A stretch of DNA of 64,000 nucleotides from an uncultured Lachnospiraceae bacterium. Its GTDB lineage: Bacteria > Bacillota > Clostridia > Lachnospirales > Lachnospiraceae. The position numbers and the translations under genes are program-made. The notes beneath the pieces are model-generated. The model ran no database searches. It saw nothing but the letters and a program-made list of their open reading frames with translations, and was not told the DNA's origin. Every line of letters begins with the position of its first letter. The first letter of the stretch is position 1. The stretch spans positions 62,001 to 126,000 of the forward strand of contig CAKRAK010000002.1 of assembly GCA_934294885.1 (NCBI GenBank), given 5' to 3'. Below, one piece after another: positions 1-8,514 of this stretch.

Positions 1-2
1 AG

Positions 3-662
3 GACGAAAGCTCCATGTTGTTGGGAATGATAATGAAAGCGGAGTTGGAAGATCGTAGTCAAAGCCTTGAAGTTCATGAGAAAATAACGGTTTTGGATTT
101 ATGCAGTGCTCCCGGAGGAAAAGCCACTCATTTTGCCCAGATGCTGGGGGATAAGGGAAGGATTTTCGCAAGGGATTTAACGGATACGAAGGTATCTTAT
201 ATCCGGGAAAATAAAGAACGGCTGCAGCTTTCCAATGTGATTCCGGAAGTAAGGGATGCATTGGAATTAGATGAGAATATGATTGGGGCTGCGGATGTTG
301 TGATTGCGGATCTGCCTTGCTCCGGTCTTGGGATTATGGGAAAAAAGAATGATATCAAATATCATTTAAAGGAAGAACAGCTACAGCAGCTGGAGACATT
401 ACAAAGAGAGATATTAAAGAATGCGTTGCAGTATGTGAGACCGGGAGGAATACTGTTATACAGTACCTGTACCATTAATCCGAAGGAGAATGAGGAGAAT
501 GGAAGATGGCTTGCAGACCATGAAGAATTGGAAGCCTTTTCCATAAAGGAAAGGATTCCTGATGCATTGAAATCATGTTTGATAGAAGAGAATATGCTGC
601 AATTATTACAGGGAAGAGAAAAATGCGATGGATTTTTTATTGCAGCATTCAGAAGAAAGTAA
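3..662 (+). CDS. rsmB: 16S rRNA (cytosine-967 C5)-methyltransferase RsmB, C-terminal part (5' end outside window)
   Basis: This is the SAM-dependent RNA methyltransferase domain that makes m5C967 in 16S rRNA. The frame is open to the window edge and begins with Asp-Glu-Ser-Ser-Met, the conserved stretch just before the catalytic domain in RsmB, so the N-terminal NusB-like domain lies upstream. Visible motifs are the SAM loop LDLCSAPGGKATH, the motif IV cysteine in ADLPCSGLG, and the catalytic cysteine in YSTCTINPKENE. The stop is followed 4 bases later by the rlmN start, so the two genes are one operon. The Met codon at 15 is internal, not a start. Family assignment is firm. Confidence 0.93.
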   Translation, partial: DESSMLLGMIMKAELEDRSQSLEVHEKITVLDLCSAPGGKATHFAQMLGDKGRIFARDLTDTKVSYIRENKERLQLSNVIPEVRDALELDENMIGAADVVIADLPCSGLGIMGKKNDIKYHLKEEQLQQLETLQREILKNALQYVRPGGILLYSTCTINPKENEENGRWLADHEELEAFSIKERIPDALKSCLIEENMLQLLQGREKCDGFFIAAFRRK

Positions 663-666
663 AAGT

Positions 667-1692
667 ATGGACATTAAATCATTAACATTAGAGGAATTAA
701 CCGATTATATAGTAGAGAAAGGATATCCCAAGTTTCGGGGAAAACAGCTTTATGACTGGTGTCATAAGAAGATGGTTCGAAGTGTGGATGAGATGGGAAA
801 TCTCCCTAAGAATCTAAGAGAGGAAATCAGGCCTGGCTTTGTTTCCCTAGAGGTTGTGGAACGATTGATTTCAAAGACGGACGGAACCAACAAGTTTGTA
901 TTTCGTTTACAGGACGGAAATGTAATTGAAAGTGTATTTATGCCCTATCATCATGGCAATTCCGTATGTATTTCGTCTCAGGCAGGCTGCCGTATGGGAT
1001 GTAGATTCTGTGCCTCTACATTGATGGGATTAAGCAGGAATCTGACACCATCGGAGATGTTGGATCAGATTTATGCCATTTCGGTACTGACAGGCGAACG
1101 GATTTCCAATGTGGTTGTAATGGGAACCGGCGAGCCCCTGGATAATTTTGATAATCTTTGCAGGTTCATTACATTATTGACAAATGAAGATGGCCTGAAT
1201 ATCAGTCAAAGGAACGTTACGGTCAGCAGCTGTGGTATTGTTCCCAAGATTTATGCATTGGCAGATAAAAAATTTGCCATTACTTTTGCATTATCCTTAC
1301 ATGCTCCCAATGATGAAAAAAGAAAGGCGTTAATGCCGATTGCAAACCGCTACAGTTTAAAGGAAGTATTAGATGCCTGCAAATATTATTTTGATGTAAC
1401 CGGGCGAAGAATCACATTTGAATATTCTTTAGTCGCCGGGGAGAACGACAGCAAAAAAGACGGAATGCAGCTGATTGAACTTTTGAAAGGTTTTCCCTGT
1501 CATGTAAACCTGATACCGGTAAATCCCATTAAAGAAAGAGATTATAAGCGGGCAGATGATTCATCTATCCAGAAATTTAAAGTTATGCTTGAAAAAAATG
1601 GAATAAATGTTACTATTAGAAGAGGTATGGGCAAAGATATTGATGCTGCCTGCGGACAGCTTAGAAAGGCCTATATGGAAAATGATGGATAA
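667..1692 (+). CDS. rlmN: Dual-specificity RNA methyltransferase RlmN
   Basis: A radical-SAM enzyme that makes 2-methyladenosine at 23S rRNA A2503 and at A37 of some tRNAs. The protein is 341 aa, usual for the family. The radical-SAM cluster motif CxxxCxxC is at Cys108, Cys112 and Cys115 (CRMGCRFC). The conserved methyl-carrying region RRGMGKDIDAACGQL is near the C-terminus, with its cysteine at about 329. I chose the ATG at 667. An in-frame ATG at 628 would add 13 unconserved residues inside rsmB. The start lies 4 bases after rsmB, and the next gene follows 11 bases downstream, so this is one transcription unit. Confidence 0.96.
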   Translation: MDIKSLTLEELTDYIVEKGYPKFRGKQLYDWCHKKMVRSVDEMGNLPKNLREEIRPGFVSLEVVERLISKTDGTNKFVFRLQDGNVIESVFMPYHHGNSVCISSQAGCRMGCRFCASTLMGLSRNLTPSEMLDQIYAISVLTGERISNVVVMGTGEPLDNFDNLCRFITLLTNEDGLNISQRNVTVSSCGIVPKIYALADKKFAITFALSLHAPNDEKRKALMPIANRYSLKEVLDACKYYFDVTGRRITFEYSLVAGENDSKKDGMQLIELLKGFPCHVNLIPVNPIKERDYKRADDSSIQKFKVMLEKNGINVTIRRGMGKDIDAACGQLRKAYMENDG

Positions 1693-1703
1693 GGAGGGTT
1701 TGG

Positions 1704-2438
1704 ATGATATCCTTTGGAAAAACAGATATTGGAATGGTTAGAAGTATGAATCAGGATAGCATCTTCTTCTCAGATAAGGCCATAGGAAACCTTCCGAATT
1801 TGTATATCGTTGCAGACGGAATGGGGGGACATCAGGCCGGTGATTATGCCTCTGCACATGCAGTGGACTGGTTTGTGGATTATGTGAAGCAATGCGAATA
1901 TTTAAACCCTATTACAATATTAAAGACCGGAATTGCAAAAGTAAATGATATGTTATTACGCCAGTCAAATGAAAATGAAAATCTCAGAGGGATGGGAACA
2001 ACCTTTGTTACAGCCGTGGTAACCGATGAAAAAATGTATGTTGCAAATATTGGTGACAGCAGATTATACATTATGGGTGAAGAAGCAAGACAGATTACCC
2101 TTGATCATTCTCTGGTGGAGGAATTGATTCGGACGGGACAGTTAGATCGCAGGAGAGTTCGGTTTCATCCGGAAAAGAACATTATTACAAGAGCACTGGG
2201 AACCGGAAAAGAAGCAGTGCCGGATTTCTTTGAAGTAGAGTTACATAAAGAAGAAAAGGTTTTATTATGTACCGACGGTTTGACGAATATGATAGAAGAT
2301 GATGAGATTTGTGATATTGTAATGCAACCGATGTTTTTAGATAAGATATGTGACCAGCTAATCGAAAGAGCGAATTATTATGGTGGAAAAGATAATATAG
2401 GTGTTGTTGTAATTGAACAGACGTTGAATGAGGTGTGA
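1704..2438 (+). CDS. prpC: PP2C-family serine/threonine protein phosphatase
   Basis: A metal-dependent Ser/Thr phosphatase that reverses phosphorylation by the kinase encoded next to it. It is 244 aa, soluble and single-domain. PP2C signatures are visible: a metal-binding Asp38 in VADGMGGHQAGDYAS, the GDSRLYIM strand, the LCTDGLTNMIEDDEI block and the final GGKDNIGVVVIE. The start has a good AAGGAGG site. Its TGA stop overlaps the kinase ATG, which suggests coupled translation. The phosphatase-PASTA kinase-rsgA order is the standard Firmicute arrangement and ties the pair to growth and ribosome-assembly control. Confidence 0.95.
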   Translation: MISFGKTDIGMVRSMNQDSIFFSDKAIGNLPNLYIVADGMGGHQAGDYASAHAVDWFVDYVKQCEYLNPITILKTGIAKVNDMLLRQSNENENLRGMGTTFVTAVVTDEKMYVANIGDSRLYIMGEEARQITLDHSLVEELIRTGQLDRRRVRFHPEKNIITRALGTGKEAVPDFFEVELHKEEKVLLCTDGLTNMIEDDEICDIVMQPMFLDKICDQLIERANYYGGKDNIGVVVIEQTLNEV

Positions 2439-4609
2439 TGAAGATGTTTGAAAGAGGAATGATTATTCAAAACAGATATGAAATTATAGAAGAAGTAGGC
2501 TCCGGTGGCATGAGTATTGTTTACAAAGCAAAATGTCATGTGTTGAATCGCTATGTGGCAATTAAAGTATTGAAGCCGGAATTTTCTGATGACAAAAGCT
2601 TTGTCAGTAAGTTTAAGATTGAAGCACAGTCTGCTGCGGGACTTTCTCATCCTAACATTGTAAATGTATATGATGTTGGAGAAGAGAATGGTTTTTATTA
2701 TATCGTTATGGAGCTTGTGGAAGGCATTACCTTAAAGGAATACATTCAGCAGAATGGAAGACTGCCATATCAGACAGCCCTTGATTTTATTATTCAGATA
2801 TGTTCCGGCATTGAGGCCGCTCATGAACATCACACGATACATAGGGATATTAAGCCTCAGAATATTATTGTTTCCAAGAACGGAACCTTGAAGGTGACAG
2901 ACTTTGGTATTGCCAAGGCTGCAACCTCCAATACCATTGCAGCCAGTGCCATGGGAAGTGTTCATTACATTTCTCCGGAGCAGGCAAGAGGTGGTTATTC
3001 AGATGAACGCTCGGATATTTATTCGTTAGGTGTTACCTTATATGAGATGGTAACGGGTCGGGTTCCTTTTGAAGGAGAGAACAATGTAACTGTTGCATTG
3101 ATGCATATTCAAAGTGAAGTGATTCCACCAAGAGAATATTATCCGGATATTCCTGTGGGATTAGAGAAAATTATATTAAAAATGATGCAGAAACGACCTG
3201 AAAGACGATATCTTACAGTGAATGCATTGTTATCCGATCTGAAAAAATTAATGATGGATCCAAATGCGGACGTTGCCAATATGAGTAGTCAGGTTACCAA
3301 TTCTCCGACTGTACAGATTTCTTCCGAGGAATTATCTGCCATTAATGCAGGGGCTGCCGGTGGTGTATCATTATTTCCGGTAAATCATTCTGAATTAGAG
3401 GAAGCGAACAGAGCTTTGGAAAGCTTATATAATGAAGAAGATCCCGATTATGAGGATTATGAGGATGAGGAAAACGAGGATGAAGAAGATGATGATGAGT
3501 CTTTGTTTGATGATAATCTGACAGATGACAAGGATGTAGCAACCTTGGATTCTCATACGGAAAAGGTTATTACCATTGCTGCCATTGTGGCTACGGTTAT
3601 TATTGCAATCGTTATCATTGTGGCAATTGTTTCTATTACCGGTGTATTTAAGTCTGATAAGAAGACAACAGAGGTTATTACATCGGAAGCAGAGCTTACG
3701 ATGATAGATGTTCTTGGTATGGAAGAGGACAAGGCAACTGCTGCTTTAGATAAGGCAGGAATTGATTATCAGATTGAGCGAGATTATTCCGACAAATATG
3801 AAAAAGGCATGGTTATGGAACAAAGTGTGAAGAAGGGTGAGACCCTGAAAGAGGATGAGAAAGTAACCATTGTGATCAGTAAAGGTATTGAAGAGACAGA
3901 TGTACCGAATGTAGTCGGTAAGAATGTTGATAATGCAACTTCAATTCTGAAGGCTGCCGGATTTGAGGTAGAAGTAAAGGAAGAATATGATGAAGAGGTT
4001 GAAGAGGATGTTGTTATCAGTCAGGATCCGAAGGGCTCCGGAAAAGCTGCCAAAGGTTCAACAGTCACAATTGTCGTCAGCAAGGGTGAGGAAGTAAAGG
4101 TTGCTACCGTTCCGGATCTGAAGGGAAAGACCGTAACAGAGGCAGAAAGTGCATTGTCCGCTGTTAAGCTAAGCCTTGGTAATGTATCTCAGGAATACAG
4201 TGATTCTGTTCCGGAGGGTCAGGTTATCAGACAGTCTATTACCGAAGGAACAGAAGTAAAAGAAGAAACAAAGGTAGATATTACAATCAGTAAGGGAGAA
4301 GAACCAAGAACCGTAACTTATTCCGCATCCTTCTCCGGTACGATTAATAACAACAGTTATGCATTTGAAGAGGGTGAGGTTGTTTATGTCATTCTTACCT
4401 TACATGCAGGTGGAAACACATATGATCTGATTAAGAGTTACTATACAGAGACTTCCTTCCCGATTTCAGTATCCAGTCTTGGAACCATTGACGGACTGAC
4501 AACGAAGGATGTTACTTTAACTTATTCCGTGAAGGATGAAACCGGTGCCGATATTACAGGAAACTTTTCTTCCAGCGTTCAGGCACGTTTAAGAGAAGTA
4601 ACACAATGA
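2438..4609 (+). CDS. prkC: PASTA-domain Ser/Thr protein kinase (PrkC/Stk1 type)
   Basis: A membrane-anchored kinase that senses muropeptides or lipid II and phosphorylates growth and dormancy targets. Residues 14-275 form the kinase domain: glycine loop VGSGGMSIVYKA, Lys43 in VAIKVLK, catalytic Asp137 in HRDIKPQN, Asp155 of DFG, and activation loop GSVHYISPEQARG. A very acidic linker (about 325-370) precedes one transmembrane segment near 377-402. Three PASTA repeats (about 419-622) and a beta-rich C-terminal domain of about 100 aa lie outside. The start is the ATG at 2438 overlapping the prpC stop. A GTG at 2435 and an ATG at 2444 are alternatives. It overlaps rsgA by 4 bases. Confidence 0.95.
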   Translation: MKMFERGMIIQNRYEIIEEVGSGGMSIVYKAKCHVLNRYVAIKVLKPEFSDDKSFVSKFKIEAQSAAGLSHPNIVNVYDVGEENGFYYIVMELVEGITLKEYIQQNGRLPYQTALDFIIQICSGIEAAHEHHTIHRDIKPQNIIVSKNGTLKVTDFGIAKAATSNTIAASAMGSVHYISPEQARGGYSDERSDIYSLGVTLYEMVTGRVPFEGENNVTVALMHIQSEVIPPREYYPDIPVGLEKIILKMMQKRPERRYLTVNALLSDLKKLMMDPNADVANMSSQVTNSPTVQISSEELSAINAGAAGGVSLFPVNHSELEEANRALESLYNEEDPDYEDYEDEENEDEEDDDESLFDDNLTDDKDVATLDSHTEKVITIAAIVATVIIAIVIIVAIVSITGVFKSDKKTTEVITSEAELTMIDVLGMEEDKATAALDKAGIDYQIERDYSDKYEKGMVMEQSVKKGETLKEDEKVTIVISKGIEETDVPNVVGKNVDNATSILKAAGFEVEVKEEYDEEVEEDVVISQDPKGSGKAAKGSTVTIVVSKGEEVKVATVPDLKGKTVTEAESALSAVKLSLGNVSQEYSDSVPEGQVIRQSITEGTEVKEETKVDITISKGEEPRTVTYSASFSGTINNNSYAFEEGEVVYVILTLHAGGNTYDLIKSYYTETSFPISVSSLGTIDGLTTKDVTLTYSVKDETGADITGNFSSSVQARLREVTQ

Positions 4610-5484
4610 TGCAAGGGAAGATTATAAAAGGCATTGCAGGCTTTTATTACATTCATGATGGGAAAAGGGTCTATGAATGTAAAGCCAAGGGTGCCTTTCG
4701 GAATCAGAATATCAAACCGTTAGTAGGAGATGATGTTGATTTTTCTATTTTGGATGAAGAAAAAGGGCTTGGAAATATCGAGAGGATTTTATCCAGACAT
4801 TCACAGCTCATTCGTCCGGCTGTTGCCAATGTGGATCAGGCATTGGTGGTTTTTGCGGCATTGTCCCCGGCACCTAATTTTAATTTGTTGGACCGTTTTT
4901 TGTTAATGATGGAAAAACAGCACATGCCGGTTACGATTTGTTTTAACAAAGTTGATCTGGCAGAGGAAGCATTGTTGGAGAATTACAAAAAAATATACGA
5001 AAAAAGCGGATATCCGGTTATATTTGTCAGCACCTATGAAGAGGAGGGCTTTGATGTCCTAAATGACATTTTGAAGTATAAGACAACCGCTCTTGCCGGT
5101 CCTTCCGGCGTAGGAAAATCATCTATTATGAATATGCTGATGCAGGAGGCTTATATGGAAACCGGAGAAATCAGCAGAAAGATTGAACGCGGTAAGCACA
5201 CCACGAGACATTCGGAGATTCTGCCTATAGGGGAGTCTGCTTATTTAGTGGATACGCCGGGATTTAGTTCTGTATATTTTTATGATTTGGAACCGGATGA
5301 TTTGAAGGATTATTATAAGGAATTTGCAGAGTATGAGCCATACTGCCGCTTTGGTGGCTGTAATCATATAGGTGAAAAGGATTGCGGAGTAAAGGATGCT
5401 GTGAATCAGGGTCAGATTGCCCAATCCAGATATGATAATTATAAGCTGTTTTATGAGGAGTTAAAAAACCAAAAAAGGTATTAG
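4606..5484 (+). CDS. rsgA: Ribosome small-subunit assembly GTPase RsgA
   Basis: A circularly permuted GTPase that acts in late maturation of the 30S subunit. It is 292 aa. The order is an N-terminal OB fold (about 1-75), G4 motif NKVD at 114-117, then G1 GPSGVGKSS at 165-173 and G3 DTPGF. A zinc-binding tail of the type CRFGGCNHIGEKDCGV follows. The permuted G4-G1-G3 order is diagnostic. The ATG overlaps the kinase stop as ATGA, so expression is coupled to the phosphatase/kinase pair. rpe follows 17 bases later. Confidence 0.96.
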   Translation: MMQGKIIKGIAGFYYIHDGKRVYECKAKGAFRNQNIKPLVGDDVDFSILDEEKGLGNIERILSRHSQLIRPAVANVDQALVVFAALSPAPNFNLLDRFLLMMEKQHMPVTICFNKVDLAEEALLENYKKIYEKSGYPVIFVSTYEEEGFDVLNDILKYKTTALAGPSGVGKSSIMNMLMQEAYMETGEISRKIERGKHTTRHSEILPIGESAYLVDTPGFSSVYFYDLEPDDLKDYYKEFAEYEPYCRFGGCNHIGEKDCGVKDAVNQGQIAQSRYDNYKLFYEELKNQKRY

Positions 5485-5501
5485 AAAGACGAGGATAAAA
5501 A

Positions 5502-6164
5502 ATGAACTATATCGCACCATCTGTATTGTCAGCAGATTTTTCAACTTTAGGAAATGACATTGCAACTGTTGTAGCAGCAGGAGCAGAGGTGATTCATTTA
5601 GATGTAATGGACGGACAGTTTGTTCCCAATATTTCCTTTGGAGCGCCGGTCATTTCTTCTGTCCGTAAAATTGTAAATGCATTGTTTGATGTTCATCTTA
5701 TGATAGAGGAACCGATTCGTTACTTAGAGGATTTTCGTAAGGCAGGAGCAGACATTATTACTGTACATTACGAGGCGTGCAAGGATGTAAAAGCAACTTT
5801 AGAGAAGATAGAGTATTTTGGACTTAAGGTTGGATTGGCAATCAGTCCCGATACACCGGTTTCCGTGTTGGAGCCGTACATTCCTATGGTAGACATGATT
5901 TTGGTTATGAGTGTGCATCCGGGCTTTGGCGGACAGAGCTTTATTGAAAGCAGTTTGGATAAGGTAAAAGCCGTTCGTCAGATGGCACAGGAGATGGGAA
6001 AGGGTGACCTTTGGATTGAAGTGGATGGTGGTATTGGTGCAGCCAATATTAAAGCGGTCAAGAATGCAGGTGCCAATGTTTTGGTTGCCGGTTCTGCGGT
6101 ATTCAGAGGGAATGCGGCAGAGAACGTCAGAACCTTAAAAGGAATTATTAATGAAGATAATTAA
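5502..6164 (+). CDS. rpe: Ribulose-phosphate 3-epimerase
   Basis: Interconverts ribulose-5-phosphate and xylulose-5-phosphate in the pentose phosphate pathway. It is 220 aa, a single TIM barrel. Family motifs are SVLSADF, HLDVMDGQFVPNISFG, DVHLMI, VHYEA, the MSVHPGFGGQSF loop and the phosphate-binding VDGGI and AGSAVF strands. It sits 17 bases after rsgA and closes the operon, as in many Firmicutes. A strong hairpin terminator follows directly. Confidence 0.97.
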   Translation: MNYIAPSVLSADFSTLGNDIATVVAAGAEVIHLDVMDGQFVPNISFGAPVISSVRKIVNALFDVHLMIEEPIRYLEDFRKAGADIITVHYEACKDVKATLEKIEYFGLKVGLAISPDTPVSVLEPYIPMVDMILVMSVHPGFGGQSFIESSLDKVKAVRQMAQEMGKGDLWIEVDGGIGAANIKAVKNAGANVLVAGSAVFRGNAAENVRTLKGIINEDN

Positions 6165-6180
6165 AGGATAATGAGAACAT

Positions 6181-6220
6181 AAAAAAGGCTTTCATGCGAC
6201 TGCATGAAAGCCTTTTTTTA
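6181..6220. terminator. Bidirectional intrinsic terminator between rpe and the Na/Pi transporter
   Basis: An A-run, an AAGGCTTTCATGC stem with a short loop, the complementary arm GCATGAAAGCCTT and a T-run. The A/T runs on both sides let it end both the rpe operon (+) and the convergent transporter gene (-), whose stop codon lies at its edge. Confidence 0.93.
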
Positions 6221-8197
6221 CTTTCTTTTCTTATGGGTATCATTTTTCTTGACTTCTTCTTTTTTGTGAAGCTCTTTTTTTGCAGCCTCTTTTTTCCCGG
6301 CTGCTTTCTTTTCTTTGTTATCCGGTTTCTTACGTTCCGATGGAGTATCCTGTTTATCTTTTGTTTCTTTGTTTTCTTTCTCCGTGACATCTGTTGGTAC
6401 CGGTGTTGTATTCTGCTCGGTAATCGGGGCAATGTACTGAGATTCATAATAATGATAAAGGGCTTTGTATTCTTCACTGAAGCTGTCATTTGCATGTCCG
6501 TGCATATCATCGAAATCTCTGTCGTTATCCACTCGTTTTATAATGTGTAAGGAAACATTACCACAGTGGGACGCAATACGTTCAAAGCTGGTTACTAAAT
6601 CTACAAGAGCAATACCTCCTTCAATTCCGCAATCTCCCGTCTGAAGACGCTCTACATGGTGGGACTTGATGGTTTCCTTTAATTTGTCAATGGTTTCTGC
6701 CAATGGTTCTACACGATTGGCGGCAGTAACATTATTTGTTTTGAAGGCATCAAAGGTTGTCTTCATAATATTATCAACTGCGGCAATGATTGTGTCAACT
6801 TCTGCGTGACCGGCAGGCGAAAAATGGATATTTTGAGAATTTTTATCCTGTGCCACATAATAAATATTTACACAGTGATCTCCCATACGTTCAAAATCAC
6901 TTACGGAATTTAACATTTCTGCAACTGCCAGTCTGTCATCACCGGAAAGACGTTTGGAGTTGATCTTTACAAGGTATGCAGAAAGGGCACTTTCACATTT
7001 GTCAATGAAGGCTTCGTTTTCATCCAATTGTGCCAGCTTGGATTCATCATAATGGTAAATCAAGCCTGTTGCAATTTTGTAATTTTCGTAGATAGAGTCC
7101 AACATGGAATTAATTGCCTGCTTACACTGTTCCAAAGCAATGGTAGGTGTATTCAGTAACATGTCATCCAGATTGGATAGCTCTTTGTCTGTTTTGGATG
7201 AGCCGGTATCGTTGATTACCTTTCCTGTGAAATCTGCAAGCTTATTACTTAAGGGAAGAAGGAGAATACTGGTTAAAAAGTTAAATAAAAAGTGAACATT
7301 TGCGATATCACCACGATTTACCGTATCCTGGAAAAATGGAATTCCAACAGTATAATAAATTACATATATTAATGTAGTAAAGATAATCGCACCAAATATA
7401 TTAAAAAACAGGTAGCTTAAGGATACACGTTTTGCCTTTTTGTTGGCACCGATGGAACCAAGGATAATGGTCATACATTTTCCAAGATTCTGTCCGATGA
7501 TAATCGGAACTGCAGTTGCATAGGTAACGGAACCGGTAGCCGATAATGCCTGTAAAATACCAACGGAAGCAGAAGAGCTTTGAATGATGGCTGTAATTAC
7601 AAGACCAATCAGGATACCTAAAAGTGGATTACTGAATGAGGTAAAAGCGTTCCGGAAGACTGCAGACTCTTTTAACGGAGCAAAAACGTTCTCCATTGTG
7701 GTCATACCATAGAATAATACACCCATACCTACCATGATTCCGGCAACCTGCTTTGCTTTTTTGTTTTTCGTGAACAATAGGATAAATGCTCCGATTCCAA
7801 CTAACATGGGAGCAAATGAAGATGGTTTTAATAACTGTAAAACCAGATTATCAGATCCGATATCACCTAAACGAAGGATCTGGGCAGTAACGGTACTACC
7901 CACATTGGCCCCCATAACAACGGGAATCGCCTGTGAAAGCTTCATAATTCCGGCGTTTACAAAACCAATTAACATAATAGAAGTGGCGGCAGAGCTTTGG
8001 ATAATTGCCGTAACACCGGCACCTAAGCCCCAGCCTTTTAATTGTCCGACACCCTTCCTTTTACTGGTTGTCAGTTTTTCAAGGATTCGTTCTAACCCGC
8101 CTCCGGCAAGCTTTTCCAATGAGGAACCCATCAGATTCATTCCATACAGAAAGAGTCCGATACCTCCAAGTAGTTGCAATACTGATAAAACATCCAT
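6218..8197 (-). CDS. Na+/phosphate cotransporter family protein with PhoU-like domain
   Basis: A sodium-coupled phosphate transporter of the NptA/YjbB (PF02690) family. It is 659 aa. The N-terminal half (about 1-310) is hydrophobic and holds the inverted QSS repeats of the family, AIIQSSAATSIMLIG and AIIQSSSASVGIL. The region from about 350 to 560 is a helical PhoU-like regulatory domain (SVSDFERMGDHCVNIY, SFERIASHCGNV). The last 55 or so residues are an unusual low-complexity Lys/Glu tail that looks disordered. The ATG has a GGGAGGA site. It is monocistronic, with its own promoter upstream. Confidence 0.9.
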   Translation of the reverse strand: MDVLSVLQLLGGIGLFLYGMNLMGSSLEKLAGGGLERILEKLTTSKRKGVGQLKGWGLGAGVTAIIQSSAATSIMLIGFVNAGIMKLSQAIPVVMGANVGSTVTAQILRLGDIGSDNLVLQLLKPSSFAPMLVGIGAFILLFTKNKKAKQVAGIMVGMGVLFYGMTTMENVFAPLKESAVFRNAFTSFSNPLLGILIGLVITAIIQSSSASVGILQALSATGSVTYATAVPIIIGQNLGKCMTIILGSIGANKKAKRVSLSYLFFNIFGAIIFTTLIYVIYYTVGIPFFQDTVNRGDIANVHFLFNFLTSILLLPLSNKLADFTGKVINDTGSSKTDKELSNLDDMLLNTPTIALEQCKQAINSMLDSIYENYKIATGLIYHYDESKLAQLDENEAFIDKCESALSAYLVKINSKRLSGDDRLAVAEMLNSVSDFERMGDHCVNIYYVAQDKNSQNIHFSPAGHAEVDTIIAAVDNIMKTTFDAFKTNNVTAANRVEPLAETIDKLKETIKSHHVERLQTGDCGIEGGIALVDLVTSFERIASHCGNVSLHIIKRVDNDRDFDDMHGHANDSFSEEYKALYHYYESQYIAPITEQNTTPVPTDVTEKENKETKDKQDTPSERKKPDNKEKKAAGKKEAAKKELHKKEEVKKNDTHKKRK

Positions 8198-8278
8198 TTT
8201 TTTATCCTCCCAAATCTGTATCCTAACAATTCTCTATACATCATTCTTTCCTAAGTTGGAATTGCACATACATCCCCC

Positions 8279-8307
8279 ATTATACTTTTTTTTCATATAT
8301 TTGTCAC
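8279..8307 (-). promoter_or_regulatory. Promoter of the Na/Pi transporter gene
   Basis: Read on the minus strand: -35 GTGACA, 17-base spacer, -10 TATAAT, leaving a leader of about 75 bases before the ATG at 8197. Matches the sigma-A consensus at 11 of 12 positions. Confidence 0.7.
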
Positions 8308-8367
8308 TAATATATTTTACATTTTATTTACATCTTCTTTACGTATCATAAATTGTCCGGAAATGGG

Positions 8368-8433
8368 ATATATGGCTTGTAAATAGTTTATATATGGTTT
8401 ATAAACAGTTTATATATGGTTTTACTGGATTTT
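8368..8433 (+). repeat. Three 22-bp direct repeats upstream of putP
   Basis: Units begin at 8368, 8390 and 8412. The core ATATATGG is followed by TTTATAAACAGTTT or a close variant. Units 1 and 2 are nearly identical, and unit 3 diverges in its second half. The 22-bp period is two helical turns, so bound proteins would sit on one DNA face. The array ends at the weak -35 of the putP promoter. A regulator-binding role is inferred. Confidence 0.65.
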
Positions 8434-8449
8434 TTCTTATGCATATGAT
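8421..8449 (+). promoter_or_regulatory. Probable putP promoter
   Basis: -10 TATGAT at 8444-8449 with a 17-base spacer to a poor -35, TTTACT. The weak -35 placed against the direct-repeat array would suit an activated promoter. The rest of the 8198-8514 gap holds the divergent promoter and the repeats. Confidence 0.55.
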
Positions 8450-8514
8450 AGAATGACTTTTGTTGCACCTATAATCTGGGTGTGATGGATTTCAGATGAT
8501 AAAGGAGAATGAAA

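Noticed and set aside
6194..6550. Plus-strand frame opposite the lysine-rich tail of the Na/Pi transporter
   Set aside because: Phe/Leu-rich shadow of the antisense Lys/Glu codons, with no ribosome binding site, starting inside the terminator.
7734..8351. 205-aa plus-strand frame opposite the start of the Na/Pi transporter
   Set aside because: No ribosome binding site, no family resemblance, and it crosses the transporter promoter.
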